64,000 nt of DNA from Flavobacterium cupriresistens (GTDB lineage Bacteria; Bacteroidota; Bacteroidia; Flavobacteriales; Flavobacteriaceae). Below, one piece after another: positions 10,251 to 18,367 of this stretch. The stretch's first letter is position 1. Every line of letters starts with the position of its first letter. The notes beneath the pieces are model-generated. The model was not told the origin of the DNA and did no database searches. It worked only from the letters and a program-made list of their open reading frames with translations. Both the position numbers and the translations under genes were made by a program. The stretch is taken from positions 5,332,001 to 5,396,000 of the forward strand of contig NZ_CP087134.1 of NCBI RefSeq assembly GCF_020911925.1, in the 5' to 3' direction.

Positions 10251-10303
10251 AGAACACGCCAGTACTTGTAATTACTGGGAATATAACGCTGGTGTTCCTA
10301 AAA
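10251..10303 (+). repeat. Nested palindromic site between helicase and recombinase genes (cassette A)
   Basis: AGAAC at the left pairs with GTTCCT at the right. Inside, GAACACgCCAG pairs with CTGGTGTTC, and alternatively CCAGTA with TACTGG. The right edge, GTTCCTAAAA (10294-10303), recurs at the same place in cassette B (17499 and 24211). It may be a folded recombinase substrate or a control hairpin. Confidence 0.5.
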
Positions 10304-10359
10304 CTCGAAAATGCGCATAAGGAAAGTTTTCAAATGATGATAAAAAAAACAACAAACCA

Positions 10360-11277
10360 ATGACAAAAACGATAAAAAATACAGCATTTCAGAATCTTCT
10401 GAGTGATTTTGACAGCTATGTAAAAGTGAAGAACTACAAGCAGGGAAAAGGCACAATGTACCAGAATGCTGTATTGGAGTTTCTTATCTGGCTGGAAGAA
10501 TCTGGAATCACTATGATAAAAAGCGTTACAGGCAAAGAATCGGTAAGCTATTACGAGCATTTAACCAGCAGACCCAAACACAGAGGAAGCGGAACGCTCT
10601 CAGGAAAAACTATCAAATTCCATCTGTTTGCGTTAGGACTCTTTGTGTTCAACCTTTTGGAGAATAAGCAGATTGAAAAAGCTTTCTACATTCCAAGCTA
10701 TTCAGGAGACAGCGGAAGTTCCAGAAACGCCCTGAGCGTTGAAGAAATAAAACTGCTCTACCAGCATTGCGAAAATGATTTACAACGGGCTTTATTATCA
10801 GTGGCATACGGTTGCGGACTTCGAAGGTCGGAATTGGTGGCTTTGAACACACGGGATGTTCAGCTCTCAAAAGGTATGCTCATTGTCCGAGACGGTAAAG
10901 GAAGCAAAAGACGTGAAGTTCCCATGAGTGATATGGTTGCAGGTCACATCAAAAGATACATAGCTGAGGAACGTTATGAGAAGCTGAAAGGCAGTAACCA
11001 GATTGAAGATGCATTTTTTATCCATGACAGCGGTAAAAGAATGAATGGCGAATATCTCAACGACACCTTAAAGAAAATGACGGAGCAGACCAGCAGTTAT
11101 GAGCTAATCCAGAAAGACATCACGCTTCACTGCCTCAGACACAGCATTGCCAGCCATTTGATGGAAAAGAACGCAGGTATTGATTTTATACGTGTTTTTT
11201 TAGGTCACTCACAAATCAACACTACATACATCTATGCCGTTAAAAACAAAAGAAGAAAACCAGTTACAACCTTTTAA
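10360..11277 (+). CDS. Tyrosine recombinase, first of the cassette A pair
   Basis: A 305-residue Xer/integrase-like protein. The N-terminal SAM-like core-binding domain (about 1-105) is followed by a full catalytic set: Arg I in G-C-G-L-R-R-S-E-L near 151, H-x-L-R-H-S near 263, L-G-H-S near 289 and the nucleophile in T-T-Y-I-Y near 297. It should cut and rejoin DNA at the cassette core site. It parallels the first recombinase of cassette B and is followed 11 bp later by a partner lacking Arg I. The tail after the tyrosine is short and basic. Confidence 0.9.
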   Translation: MTKTIKNTAFQNLLSDFDSYVKVKNYKQGKGTMYQNAVLEFLIWLEESGITMIKSVTGKESVSYYEHLTSRPKHRGSGTLSGKTIKFHLFALGLFVFNLLENKQIEKAFYIPSYSGDSGSSRNALSVEEIKLLYQHCENDLQRALLSVAYGCGLRRSELVALNTRDVQLSKGMLIVRDGKGSKRREVPMSDMVAGHIKRYIAEERYEKLKGSNQIEDAFFIHDSGKRMNGEYLNDTLKKMTEQTSSYELIQKDITLHCLRHSIASHLMEKNAGIDFIRVFLGHSQINTTYIYAVKNKRRKPVTTF

Positions 11278-11288
11278 CCAACAAGCCT

Positions 11289-12155
11289 ATGACTAAACTC
11301 AAAATTGAAGATTTCCTGCTCCAGAACTACAGCGAGCAGACCGTAAAGAGCTACATGTTTGCCATTAATCACTTTTTAGTGATGAACCCCAAAGCCAAAC
11401 GATACAAATACAGGAATATCGTTGAATACATGGAAGAAATCGGAAAGCAACAGACAAATGCCAAATATCGGGTCGTTATCCTTTCAGCTATCAAGAAATA
11501 CTACGATTTTCTGATTATGAGCGGTTACAGAGAAGACCATCCCTGCAGGAAGCTCAATATCAAGGTCAACAGCAATCAGGCTGTGCAGGTTCAGGATTTG
11601 TTCAGCTCAGAAGAACTTCAACTGCTAATGACCCGTGAGAACAGATATGAGAATCTGGATACACGAAACAGCGTTCTTTTGAATCTGCTGATTTATCAAG
11701 GTTTAACCAGCGATGAGATTATACGGCTCAATGTTCAGGATATTGATTTGGATGCAGGAACTATCTACATCAAAGCATCCAGCAACCTCAACAACAGAAG
11801 ACTGCAACTGCTGGCAAAGCAGATACTGCTGTTCTCCAAGTACATCAATGAAGTCAGACCCAGAATGCTCAGAAGCGCAACCGATAAGCTGATTATTACA
11901 AAGCTTGGAAAATCCATCGCAGTGAACAGCATCCACGCCATGATTGAGCCGTTAAAACCGTTGTTTCCAGACAAGAATCTCAACCCGAAGACCATCCGCA
12001 TGAGCGTTATCTGCAATTGGCTGAATGAAGAGAAACTAGCTCTGGAACATGTTCAGGAGCTTGCGGGTCATAAGTGGCCTGGTACTACAGAGAAGTATTT
12101 TAAAGCGGACAGCCTGCAACAGCGGGAACTGATTAATAGGTTTTTTCCTCTTTAA
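11289..12155 (+). CDS. Tyrosine recombinase partner lacking Arg I (cassette A)
   Basis: 288 residues with a SAM-like N-terminal domain and a C-terminal tyrosine recombinase domain. The box that should hold Arg I reads Q-G-L-T-S-D-E-I, so the arginine is replaced by threonine. The second arginine box is T-I-R-M-S-V (histidine lost), while A-G-H and T-T-E-K-Y-F keep the last histidine and the tyrosine. It may bind one half-site and act as a structural or conditionally active partner of the intact recombinase, as in heterodimeric recombination systems; that is inference. The same loss is seen in cassette B. Confidence 0.8.
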   Translation: MTKLKIEDFLLQNYSEQTVKSYMFAINHFLVMNPKAKRYKYRNIVEYMEEIGKQQTNAKYRVVILSAIKKYYDFLIMSGYREDHPCRKLNIKVNSNQAVQVQDLFSSEELQLLMTRENRYENLDTRNSVLLNLLIYQGLTSDEIIRLNVQDIDLDAGTIYIKASSNLNNRRLQLLAKQILLFSKYINEVRPRMLRSATDKLIITKLGKSIAVNSIHAMIEPLKPLFPDKNLNPKTIRMSVICNWLNEEKLALEHVQELAGHKWPGTTEKYFKADSLQQRELINRFFPL

Positions 12156-12156
12156 A

Positions 12157-12191
12157 AAATAAAGGAGCCTATAGTAAGACTCCTTTATTTT
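12157..12191. terminator. Bidirectional terminator between convergent genes
   Basis: AAATAAAGGAG pairs with CTCCTTTATTT, with A and T tracts on both sides. It lies between the recombinase stop and the convergent minus-strand gene at 12202. Confidence 0.75.
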
Positions 12192-12201
12192 AATGACTAG
12201 A

Positions 12202-12573
12202 TTATTGGCATTTATCTATTTCGTTGTTGACGTAGTGAAATAATTCGTCAGCGTAACTGTCAGGCAAGTCATTATCCTCAATGACATTTCGAACCATTTG
12301 CGGAACATACAAATATCTGCTGTTATTGACACGGCTTAGTTCTCGTTGCTGGCTAGTTTCGTTGTTAATGGTTTTTACATAAGCGTATCTTCCGCAATAG
12401 TCTTGAATGATTTGTGTCTGTGCCCATGCTTTAAGTTCCTCTAAGTTTTTTGTTTTTGGATGCTCTTGTCTGTATTCATTGTTCATACGAAGACTGAACA
12501 TGTAGCCCCCAAAGCAAATAAGTGCAAATACAAGAACGGCACCCCTCACGATAATTTTTAATGGATTGTTCAT
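12202..12573 (-). CDS. Small single-pass membrane protein, unknown
   Basis: A 123-residue protein with one N-terminal hydrophobic segment (about 9-26) and a soluble Tyr- and Asn-rich remainder. No family recognised. It lies at the right end of cassette A, convergent with the recombinases and divergent from the small XRE regulator. It could be cargo, or an anchored accessory or immunity factor. Cassette B has no equivalent. Confidence 0.6.
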   Translation of the reverse strand: MNNPLKIIVRGAVLVFALICFGGYMFSLRMNNEYRQEHPKTKNLEELKAWAQTQIIQDYCGRYAYVKTINNETSQQRELSRVNNSRYLYVPQMVRNVIEDNDLPDSYADELFHYVNNEIDKCQ

Positions 12574-12678
12574 TTTTTGGTTTTTAAGATGTGTTAAAAT
12601 TCAGGCAAACTTAGCATTAAAAATCTAATTCGGCAAATATGCCGATGATTTAAAACGGCATTATTCGACTTTTGGATA

Positions 12679-12900
12679 ATGTCAGAAGAATTTTTAATAA
12701 AGTTAGGCGATAACATAAATGCCAGAGCCAAAGCTAAGTTCAAAACTAATTTGGAGTTTGCATCTGCGTGTGAAATTGATGAAGCAAGCATCAGACGCAT
12801 ATTGAAAGGAAAACAGAACTTTTCGATTAAAATCTTTTTAAGAATCTGCACCGCTCTTGACATTAAAATGTCTGAACTTCTTTCAGAACAAAACCTGTAG
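12679..12900 (+). CDS. XRE-family helix-turn-helix regulator
   Basis: 73 residues, nearly all HTH: N-L-E-F-A-S-A-C-E-I-D-E-A-S-I-R-R-I-L-K forms the helix-turn-helix, followed by the usual I-F-L-R-I-C-T-A-L dimer helix. It resembles small Bacteroidota regulators of mobile elements. A terminator follows its stop. It probably regulates cassette A genes or its own promoter in the 12574-12678 gap. Confidence 0.75.
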   Translation: MSEEFLIKLGDNINARAKAKFKTNLEFASACEIDEASIRRILKGKQNFSIKIFLRICTALDIKMSELLSEQNL

Positions 12901-12936
12901 GACTTACATTTATTTTCAATATTAATTCTCAATAAC

Positions 12937-12974
12937 AAAACACTAATTCATAAGTATTTGAGTTAGTGTTTTTT
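12937..12974 (+). terminator. Terminator at the right end of cassette A
   Basis: AAAACACTAA pairs with TTAGTGTTTT, followed by T residues, 36 bp after the XRE stop. It would also block read-through into the silent tail B. Confidence 0.75.
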
Positions 12975-13099
12975 CAGTTTTAGAAGTATCGAAATAAAAT
13001 ATAACGTCTTTTTTTAAATGAAAAAGATTACATTTGAACCGCTAGGATATAGAGAAATGAACGTTCTTATCAGACAATAGCAGGTTTGTAAATCCTTAT

Positions 13100-13110
13100 A
13101 AGTATAAGTA
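13100..13110 (+). repeat. RHS-core recombination site, copy 2 (cassette A/B1 junction)
   Basis: AAGTATAAGTA in phase with the K-Y-K codons of tail B. To its left the frame still reads like RHS sequence (V-N-P-Y) back to about 13079 and then meets a stop at 13058. The nine bases ACGTTCTTA lie 39 bp to its left; the same nine bases lie 56 bp left of the core at 19812. Confidence 0.6.
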
Positions 13111-13147
13111 CAATGGAAAGGAACTGCAAGATGAGCTGGGACTTAAC

Positions 13148-13873
13148 ATGTATGACTATGGGGCAAGGAATTACGACCCTACTCTTGGAAGATGGATGAA
13201 CATTGACCCATTGGCGGAACAAATGAGAAGGCACTCGCCTTATAATTATGCATTTAATAATCCTGTATATTTTATTGATCCCGATGGAATGGCTCCTGAG
13301 AGTATTGATCCAGTACCAAAAAGTCGTGGTGCTGCAATTATTGCTGCAGGTTTAGGTGGTGCAGCTGCAATATCAATAGCTGGTGCTGGACCGCAAGGAA
13401 TTGTTTTAGAGCCAGCTGCAGGTGTGGTTGCTATTGGTTCTCTTATAATTGGTGGAGGAGTGATGATTTGGGATGCTATGACAGGTGGTAATGATTCTTC
13501 AAGTTCAGCGACTAATGCAACTGCTGGTACGGCTTCAGGTAGCGAGAAATCAACTAATAATAATGCTAAAGAGAAATCAACCACTTCCGAACCTAGTACA
13601 ACAGAAAGAGGTACGAAAGGGAAACTTGAAAAATCCCCAACAGGGAAAGGATCGGTACCTGCTTCTGAGAGGGCTGCACAAAGAGTTCCAACAGCTAAAC
13701 AAAAAGCTGAGGAAAGAGAAGCAAACGATAACAATTGTACGAATTGTGGTAATGAAACAAAAGCAGAGGATACTAGATCACATCATTATCCTACTCGACA
13801 TGCAGACGGAGGAACAGAAACTGTTCCAGTTTGCAAAGAATGTCATACATATTTACACAGTAAAAAAAAATAA
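13148..13873 (+). CDS. Orphan RHS core plus HNH-like toxin tail (tail B, copy 1)
   Basis: From the first in-frame ATG, 241 residues; RHS homology begins further left, at the AAGTATAAGT core. Residues 1-50 are classic Bacteroidota RHS core ([24 protein letters not shown]). A glycine/alanine-rich hydrophobic stretch (about 62-107) follows, then a Ser/Thr/Lys linker. The last 45 residues form a compact nuclease-like module: C-T-N-C-G, S-H-H-Y-P, C-K-E-C-H and a final H, i.e. two CxxC pairs with histidines as in HNH endonucleases. There is no signal peptide, body or evident promoter, so as it stands it is a silent cassette. Joined at the core to the RHS body it would be in frame. Confidence 0.8.
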   Translation: MYDYGARNYDPTLGRWMNIDPLAEQMRRHSPYNYAFNNPVYFIDPDGMAPESIDPVPKSRGAAIIAAGLGGAAAISIAGAGPQGIVLEPAAGVVAIGSLIIGGGVMIWDAMTGGNDSSSSATNATAGTASGSEKSTNNNAKEKSTTSEPSTTERGTKGKLEKSPTGKGSVPASERAAQRVPTAKQKAEEREANDNNCTNCGNETKAEDTRSHHYPTRHADGGTETVPVCKECHTYLHSKKK

Positions 13874-13879
13874 ACAATA

Positions 13880-14587
13880 ATGACAAATAGCGAATTTTTA
13901 GAGATTATAAAAACGAGTATTAATAATAATGACTACCATCTTACACTAGTAAATGGTGGTCAAAATCCTGAATATTCTTATTCTATTGGATTAACTGAAA
14001 AATTTGGTTTTGAATTAGTAATTGCAGGGGGATTCATTTCTATTAAGGAAAACGAATCAATATTTAGATATGTGTATCAACAATTGCAATCTGAATCAAC
14101 TGCAGATTCAAAGTTTATATTCTCTGAAAATACATTTTATTTAAATAAAGTAGATTCATCATGGTGTGAAAAGTTAATGCTTGGTGTTTATGATTATTAT
14201 AATGTTGATAAGATTACTGCTTATCAAATTATTCCAGAGAATAGAACATTAGATACACCTTTAATGTCACAGCCAATTATTGCAAATGATCCTATTTGGA
14301 AATGGCTTGACATGGATTGGAATATGAATGTTCCTAAAAATTCTTATGTTATAACCGATATTGATTCTCTAAAAGGTAAAACAATAGTCGAACTGATGAG
14401 ATGGGAAGATCATGTATGGGAAATGTTTTCAGGACCAGGACCAGATTTTAAAGAAGAAGATATAAGGATAGTTCCATTAGGTACAATATTAGGAATTGAT
14501 GATACACTGCAGCCAACTGTAAATTTGGCTGTTGGGAAAGGTTTGTGGCGGGAAAATAAAGATTCAGAATGGAATGATTGGGAATAG
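13880..14587 (+). CDS. DUF4262 family protein, putative immunity to tail B
   Basis: A 235-residue cytoplasmic protein. The N-terminal 100 residues fit DUF4262 (Y-S-Y-S-I-G-L-T near 33, F-G-F-E-L-V-I-A-G-G near 44), a domain often found beside toxin genes. It starts 6 bp after the HNH toxin stop and is followed by a terminator, the normal place for a cognate immunity gene. Direct evidence for neutralisation is lacking. Confidence 0.75.
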   Translation: MTNSEFLEIIKTSINNNDYHLTLVNGGQNPEYSYSIGLTEKFGFELVIAGGFISIKENESIFRYVYQQLQSESTADSKFIFSENTFYLNKVDSSWCEKLMLGVYDYYNVDKITAYQIIPENRTLDTPLMSQPIIANDPIWKWLDMDWNMNVPKNSYVITDIDSLKGKTIVELMRWEDHVWEMFSGPGPDFKEEDIRIVPLGTILGIDDTLQPTVNLAVGKGLWRENKDSEWNDWE

Positions 14588-14638
14588 TAACATTTAATGT
14601 AGAATAAAAGCCCGAATCGACAAAGTATATAAAAGTAA

Positions 14639-14665
14639 AACCTCGCGAATTGCGAGGTTTTTTTA
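14639..14665. terminator. Terminator between immunity B and the XRE gene
   Basis: AACCTCGC and GCGAGGTT form a tight hairpin followed by seven T residues. It can end transcription from both convergent genes. Confidence 0.8.
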
Positions 14666-14669
14666 TGTT

Positions 14670-15038
14670 TTATAGAGAAGCTACATTTTTAGCGAAGAAA
14701 TCTTTAAATTTCTTTTGGGTTAAAAAAGTATCGACCATTTTAAAGATTATATTTTTTTCCTCGGGTTCAAGTTCTTGAATTAATTTGATTTGTTCTACTA
14801 GTGTTTTATCTTCAATTGTAATTTCCTGCGGAATCTCACCTTCTAAATTTACCAGTTGGTCAATAGTCATATTAAAATATTTGGCGATTTTGCCCACAGC
14901 TTCAAGAGATAATTCTCTGTCTCCTGTTTCTACCCTTGAATAATTAGAGCGATGCATAGCAATAAGATCAGCTATAGATTGCTGTGTTAATCCTTTTTCT
15001 TCTCTTATTCTTTTTATGTTTTTACCAATGTGTTGCAT
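14670..15038 (-). CDS. XRE/Cro-type repressor of cassette B
   Basis: 122 residues from M-Q-H-I-G-K; the open frame could extend to 15086, but the internal ATG fits the HTH domain edge. The HTH is at about 10-45 (G-L-T-Q-Q-S-I-A-D-L, N-Y-S-R-V-E-T-G), followed by an acidic helical tail. It is divergent from the primase-helicase gene, and inverted GATACATAT-type sites lie between them. This is the arrangement of a repressor that keeps the element quiet until induced. Confidence 0.85.
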   Translation of the reverse strand: MQHIGKNIKRIREEKGLTQQSIADLIAMHRSNYSRVETGDRELSLEAVGKIAKYFNMTIDQLVNLEGEIPQEITIEDKTLVEQIKLIQELEPEEKNIIFKMVDTFLTQKKFKDFFAKNVASL

Positions 15039-15084
15039 ACTGTTGTTATTTAGGTCAAAGTTATCTAAAAAGCACAAATAATGC

Positions 15085-15131
15085 AATATGTATCTTTTTG
15101 ATAAATCTTAAGTTGTTTTATTGATACATAT
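15085..15131. promoter_or_regulatory. Likely operator for the XRE repressor
   Basis: ATATGTATC (15086-15094) and GATACATAT (15123-15131) are perfect inverted copies 28 bp apart, in the gap between the divergent XRE and primase genes. A third, weaker copy, TACGTATC, follows at about 15145. The placement over divergent promoters suits repression of both genes. Confidence 0.55.
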
Positions 15132-15176
15132 ATTTTACATTTGCTACGTATCAAATTAACACAAATGTTATTCAGT

Positions 15177-17408
15177 ATGGAAATCCAAGACATCAAACAA
15201 AGTTTAACTCTTGCCACAATCCTCAATCATTACAGTATAAAACCTGATAAAAACAATATGCTTTGTTGTCCGTTCCATGAAGATAACACAGCGAGTCTGC
15301 AAGTTAATCCAATACAAAACCGTTACAAATGCCATGCTTGCGATAAAAAAGGGGATGTTATCCAGTTTGTTCAGGATTACGAAAAACTCACCAAACGGGA
15401 AGCGATTTTAAAATGTGTAGCCCTGATAGGAATTAATCCAATGCCTAAATCTCAAAGTCAAAAAACGGAAATAATCACAGAAAATAAAAGTATTTTTTTA
15501 GAGAAAATGTTCCAAAGTTTTAGAAAAGGTATTTTTAACAGCAATCCTGCAAAGGACTACTGCAGAGAAAGAAATCTAAATATCGAAACGCTACAAGTTG
15601 GTTTTAATGGCGGGCAATTCCACCACGGCACAAGAAGAGACGAAACCCTGATTAATAATTGTTTGGCTGTTGGACTTCTTTTAGATCGAAATATCATCAG
15701 TAAAACAGGCGAAAAAGCCTATAATGTTTTTGGAAGCAAATGCATTGTTTTTCCATTAAAGAACAAAGAAAATCAAATCGTTAGCCTGTATTTTAGATCA
15801 ATATTAAACCAAAAAGAAGCCAAACACTTCTATTTAAAAAACAGAACAGGACTTTATCCCAATTACCCCGATAAAAACACTAAAAAACTGATTTTAACCG
15901 AAAGTATTATTGACTGTGCCAGTTTACTGCAGATCGGTGAAATTGCTCAAAATTACAGCCTGTTGGCTTGTTATGGCACAAACGGACTCGGCCAAGAAAT
16001 AGAAAAAGCCATTGCAGAGCTTACGGAACTTGAAGAAATTATTTTTTGTTTTGACAATGATAATGCAGGAGAAGAAGCCGTAAAAAAATATGCTTCACAA
16101 CTTAAACAATACAAAATATCCACCATAGAACTGCCCAATAAAGACATCAACGAAACCCTGCAATTGCATGAAGATGAAATCATCATTGAGCTGTTAAACC
16201 AAAGAAAGGAACTTATTTTTTTTTCAATTGAAGAAAAAACTACTACCAAACCCAAAACAAATATTGATTTTTTAAAGCAGAATAATTTACTGCAGGAATT
16301 AAATGTACTGATCGAGAAAAGCGGAATAATCGGAGAAGAAAACAGTCGTTTACTTCTTTTTATCATTGCAAGTTCATACAAAACCAAAAGCCCCCTTCAT
16401 GCCATAGTACAGGGAAGCTCAGGAAGCGGAAAAACGCATTTAATCAGTAAGATAGCCGATTTAATCCCTCCTGAAGATGTTTTACGGTTTACAAGAATTA
16501 CAGAGAGTTCTCTGTACAACTGGGGCGAATATGATTTAGTGGGAAAGCTGTTGATTATAGAAGATCTGGACGGACTCAAAGAAGAAGCCATGTTTGCCAT
16601 GCGGGAGCTAATCAGCAATCAAAGGCTCTCAAGCTCTGTGAGTATCAAGGATAAAAAAGGAAATATCAAATCCGCTAAAAAGGAAGTAAGAGGCGTTTTT
16701 AGCAGTTTGTCAGCCACCACTAAAGGCGAACTGTACGAAGATAATATGAGCCGGAGTTTTTTGCTTGCCGTGGATGAAAGCGGGGAACAAAGCCAAAGAA
16801 TCATCCATTATCAAAACCGCAAATATGCCGGAGAGATAGAACCAAAAGACCAGGAGAAAACCAAAATACAATTACAGCAAATTATCCGGACTTTAACAAA
16901 TTATGAAGTGATCAATCCGTTTGCTACCCGCTTAGAGCTTCCTGAGGAAGTACATAAGATAAGACGATTGAATGAAATGTTCCAAAGCATCGTAAGGCAG
17001 ATAACGCTTTTAAACCAACATCATAGAGAACTTAAAAACGATAAATTAATCACTCAGATCGAAGACTTGGAGCAGGCTACCGAAGTGCTTTTTGAAAGTA
17101 TCATCTTAAAAGTGGATGAACTTGATGGGAGTTTAAGGCAGTTTTTTGAGCGGGTAAAGAAATACCTTAAAACCCAAGACAAGGATTTTACCCAAAGAGA
17201 AATAAGGCAGGCTTTTAATATGAGCAAAAGCCAAATACACCGCTATTTGCAAGCTTTACTGGAACTGGAATACATCAAACAAATTGGCGGGTATGCCAAT
17301 AAAGGATTAAAATATAAAATCGATTACTGGGATGATTATGCCAAACTCAGAATTAAGATAAAAGACAAACTCCTATTACAAATTAAAGCCTTAAAGGAAA
17401 CTGTCTGA
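15177..17408 (+). CDS. Primase-helicase of cassette B (CHC2 + TOPRIM + AAA+)
   Basis: 743 residues from the ATG at 15177 (M-E-I-Q-D-I-K); an earlier ATG at 15165 is possible. The N-terminal CHC2 zinc finger reads C-C-P-F-H and Y-K-C-H-A-C. A TOPRIM-like region follows (T-E-S-I-I-D-C-A-S and F-C-F-D-N-D-N-A-G, about 245-300). The AAA+ part has Walker A G-S-S-G-S-G-K-T near 412 and Walker B L-L-I-I-E-D-L-D-G near 458, and a winged helix lies near 675 (R-E-I-R-Q-A-F-N-M-S-K). It should prime and unwind the element's own DNA. Cassette A carries a split homologue without the zinc finger. Confidence 0.85.
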   Translation: MEIQDIKQSLTLATILNHYSIKPDKNNMLCCPFHEDNTASLQVNPIQNRYKCHACDKKGDVIQFVQDYEKLTKREAILKCVALIGINPMPKSQSQKTEIITENKSIFLEKMFQSFRKGIFNSNPAKDYCRERNLNIETLQVGFNGGQFHHGTRRDETLINNCLAVGLLLDRNIISKTGEKAYNVFGSKCIVFPLKNKENQIVSLYFRSILNQKEAKHFYLKNRTGLYPNYPDKNTKKLILTESIIDCASLLQIGEIAQNYSLLACYGTNGLGQEIEKAIAELTELEEIIFCFDNDNAGEEAVKKYASQLKQYKISTIELPNKDINETLQLHEDEIIIELLNQRKELIFFSIEEKTTTKPKTNIDFLKQNNLLQELNVLIEKSGIIGEENSRLLLFIIASSYKTKSPLHAIVQGSSGSGKTHLISKIADLIPPEDVLRFTRITESSLYNWGEYDLVGKLLIIEDLDGLKEEAMFAMRELISNQRLSSSVSIKDKKGNIKSAKKEVRGVFSSLSATTKGELYEDNMSRSFLLAVDESGEQSQRIIHYQNRKYAGEIEPKDQEKTKIQLQQIIRTLTNYEVINPFATRLELPEEVHKIRRLNEMFQSIVRQITLLNQHHRELKNDKLITQIEDLEQATEVLFESIILKVDELDGSLRQFFERVKKYLKTQDKDFTQREIRQAFNMSKSQIHRYLQALLELEYIKQIGGYANKGLKYKIDYWDDYAKLRIKIKDKLLLQIKALKETV

Positions 17409-17415
17409 ACCACTA

Positions 17416-17508
17416 AGAACCACTACTGGGACGCTAGAATAAAAGCTAAATAATTTATAATTAACAATTTACAATTAATAATTGCATTAGTGTCCCAAGT
17501 TCCTAAAA
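17416..17508 (+). repeat. Palindromic site between helicase and recombinase genes (cassette B1)
   Basis: AGAAC (17416) pairs with GTTCCT, and TGGGACgcTA (17427-17436) with TAgtGTCCCA (17488-17497) around an AT-only loop of about 50 bases. The right edge GTTCCTAAAA (17499-17508) is shared with cassette A (10294-10303). It lies just before the recombinase pair, so it may be a recombination or control site. Confidence 0.5.
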
Positions 17509-17536
17509 AGTACAACCATAAAAACAGCATAGGTAT

Positions 17537-18367
17537 ATGAAAGATAAGATTTATGCCTTTAGACAAGAACTGCAGACCTTAGGGTACTGCCAAACCATAA
17601 TCAGCAATTACCCCAAATATGCCAGTCATTTTTTAGTTTTTTTCCAAGAAACGGACGCTGAAATAGACGACAGCCACATCAAATCATATCAAAAGTATTT
17701 ACAGCAAAAAACAAGTAAAACCAGTGGTGAAAAGCTGAGTGAGAGCCATATTTACAGCCAATTATTGGGGATTAAAATGTATTTTGAATATTTGGAAAGA
17801 ATCCATAAAATCAAGCGAAATCCTTTTACCTTAAAGCTTAAAAATCCTAGAAACGAAGTAAGAGAGGTACTCACCCAAGAACAAATAAAAATACTTTATG
17901 AGCATTGCAAAACTGGGGAAGAAAAAATGATCCTGCACCTTTGTTACGGTTGCGGACTCAGGAGAAGCGAAGCGGTAAACCTCAATAAAAAAGATATCCA
18001 TATCGAAAAGAAACTGCTTTTTGTTCGTCAGGGAAAAGGTAAAAAGCGTCGGGTAATCCCCCTAAATAAAACCCTTACAGCCGATTTTAAACTCTTTTTA
18101 GGGTATCAAATAAATACGCAGGAAATAGCCTTTTTGACCAATAAACAGTATAAAAGAATGTCAGGAAATACAATGCACCTGATCTTTAAAGCGCTGCTTA
18201 AAAAGGCAAAAATAAAAGACATAAGCCTGCATCATCTGCGCCATAGTATAGCCACACACTTACTGGAAAATGATATGAGTATTGAAATGGTACGGGACTT
18301 TTTAGGACACTCGAGGCTCTCTACAACTCAAATTTATACTAAAATAAACAACTTAAAAATGAAATGA
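17537..18367 (+). CDS. Tyrosine recombinase, first of the cassette B pair
   Basis: 276 residues: SAM-like core-binding domain (about 1-90), then a complete catalytic set, G-C-G-L-R-R-S-E-A (Arg I, near 138), H-H-L-R-H-S-I-A-T-H (near 235), L-G-H-S-R-L-S-T-T (near 258) and the nucleophile in Q-I-Y-T-K. It resembles XerC/D-like and integron-type integrases and is the obvious candidate to act at the AAGTATAAGT core. Its stop overlaps the start of the partner by ATGA, so the two are made together. Confidence 0.9.
   Translation: MKDKIYAFRQELQTLGYCQTIISNYPKYASHFLVFFQETDAEIDDSHIKSYQKYLQQKTSKTSGEKLSESHIYSQLLGIKMYFEYLERIHKIKRNPFTLKLKNPRNEVREVLTQEQIKILYEHCKTGEEKMILHLCYGCGLRRSEAVNLNKKDIHIEKKLLFVRQGKGKKRRVIPLNKTLTADFKLFLGYQINTQEIAFLTNKQYKRMSGNTMHLIFKALLKKAKIKDISLHHLRHSIATHLLENDMSIEMVRDFLGHSRLSTTQIYTKINNLKMK

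Larger units (their letters stand above)
3964..13099 (+). mobile_element. RHS toxin cassette A (tail A, immunity A, HUH Rep, primase/helicase, recombinases)
   Basis: This 9136-bp interval lies between two AAGTATAAGT cores. In order it holds the RHS core plus toxin tip now fused to the RHS body, its putative immunity gene, a HUH-like replication protein, a short tyrosine recombinase, a TOPRIM-type primase fragment, an AAA+ helicase, a pair of tyrosine recombinases, a membrane protein and an XRE regulator. The gene plan parallels cassette B (tail, immunity, primase/helicase, two recombinases), but the sequences are clearly diverged and the codons are richer in G+C from about 5900 to 12150. The boundaries are inferred from the core repeats. 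Confidence 0.6.

Noticed and set aside
13246..13734. 162-aa minus-strand frame opposite tail B, recurring at 19958-20446
   Set aside because: It is antisense to a well-supported toxin tail and recurs only because the region is duplicated.
15971..16804. Three minus-strand frames opposite the primase-helicase (also at 22683-23516)
   Set aside because: Ser/Leu-rich shadow frames of a strongly supported gene.
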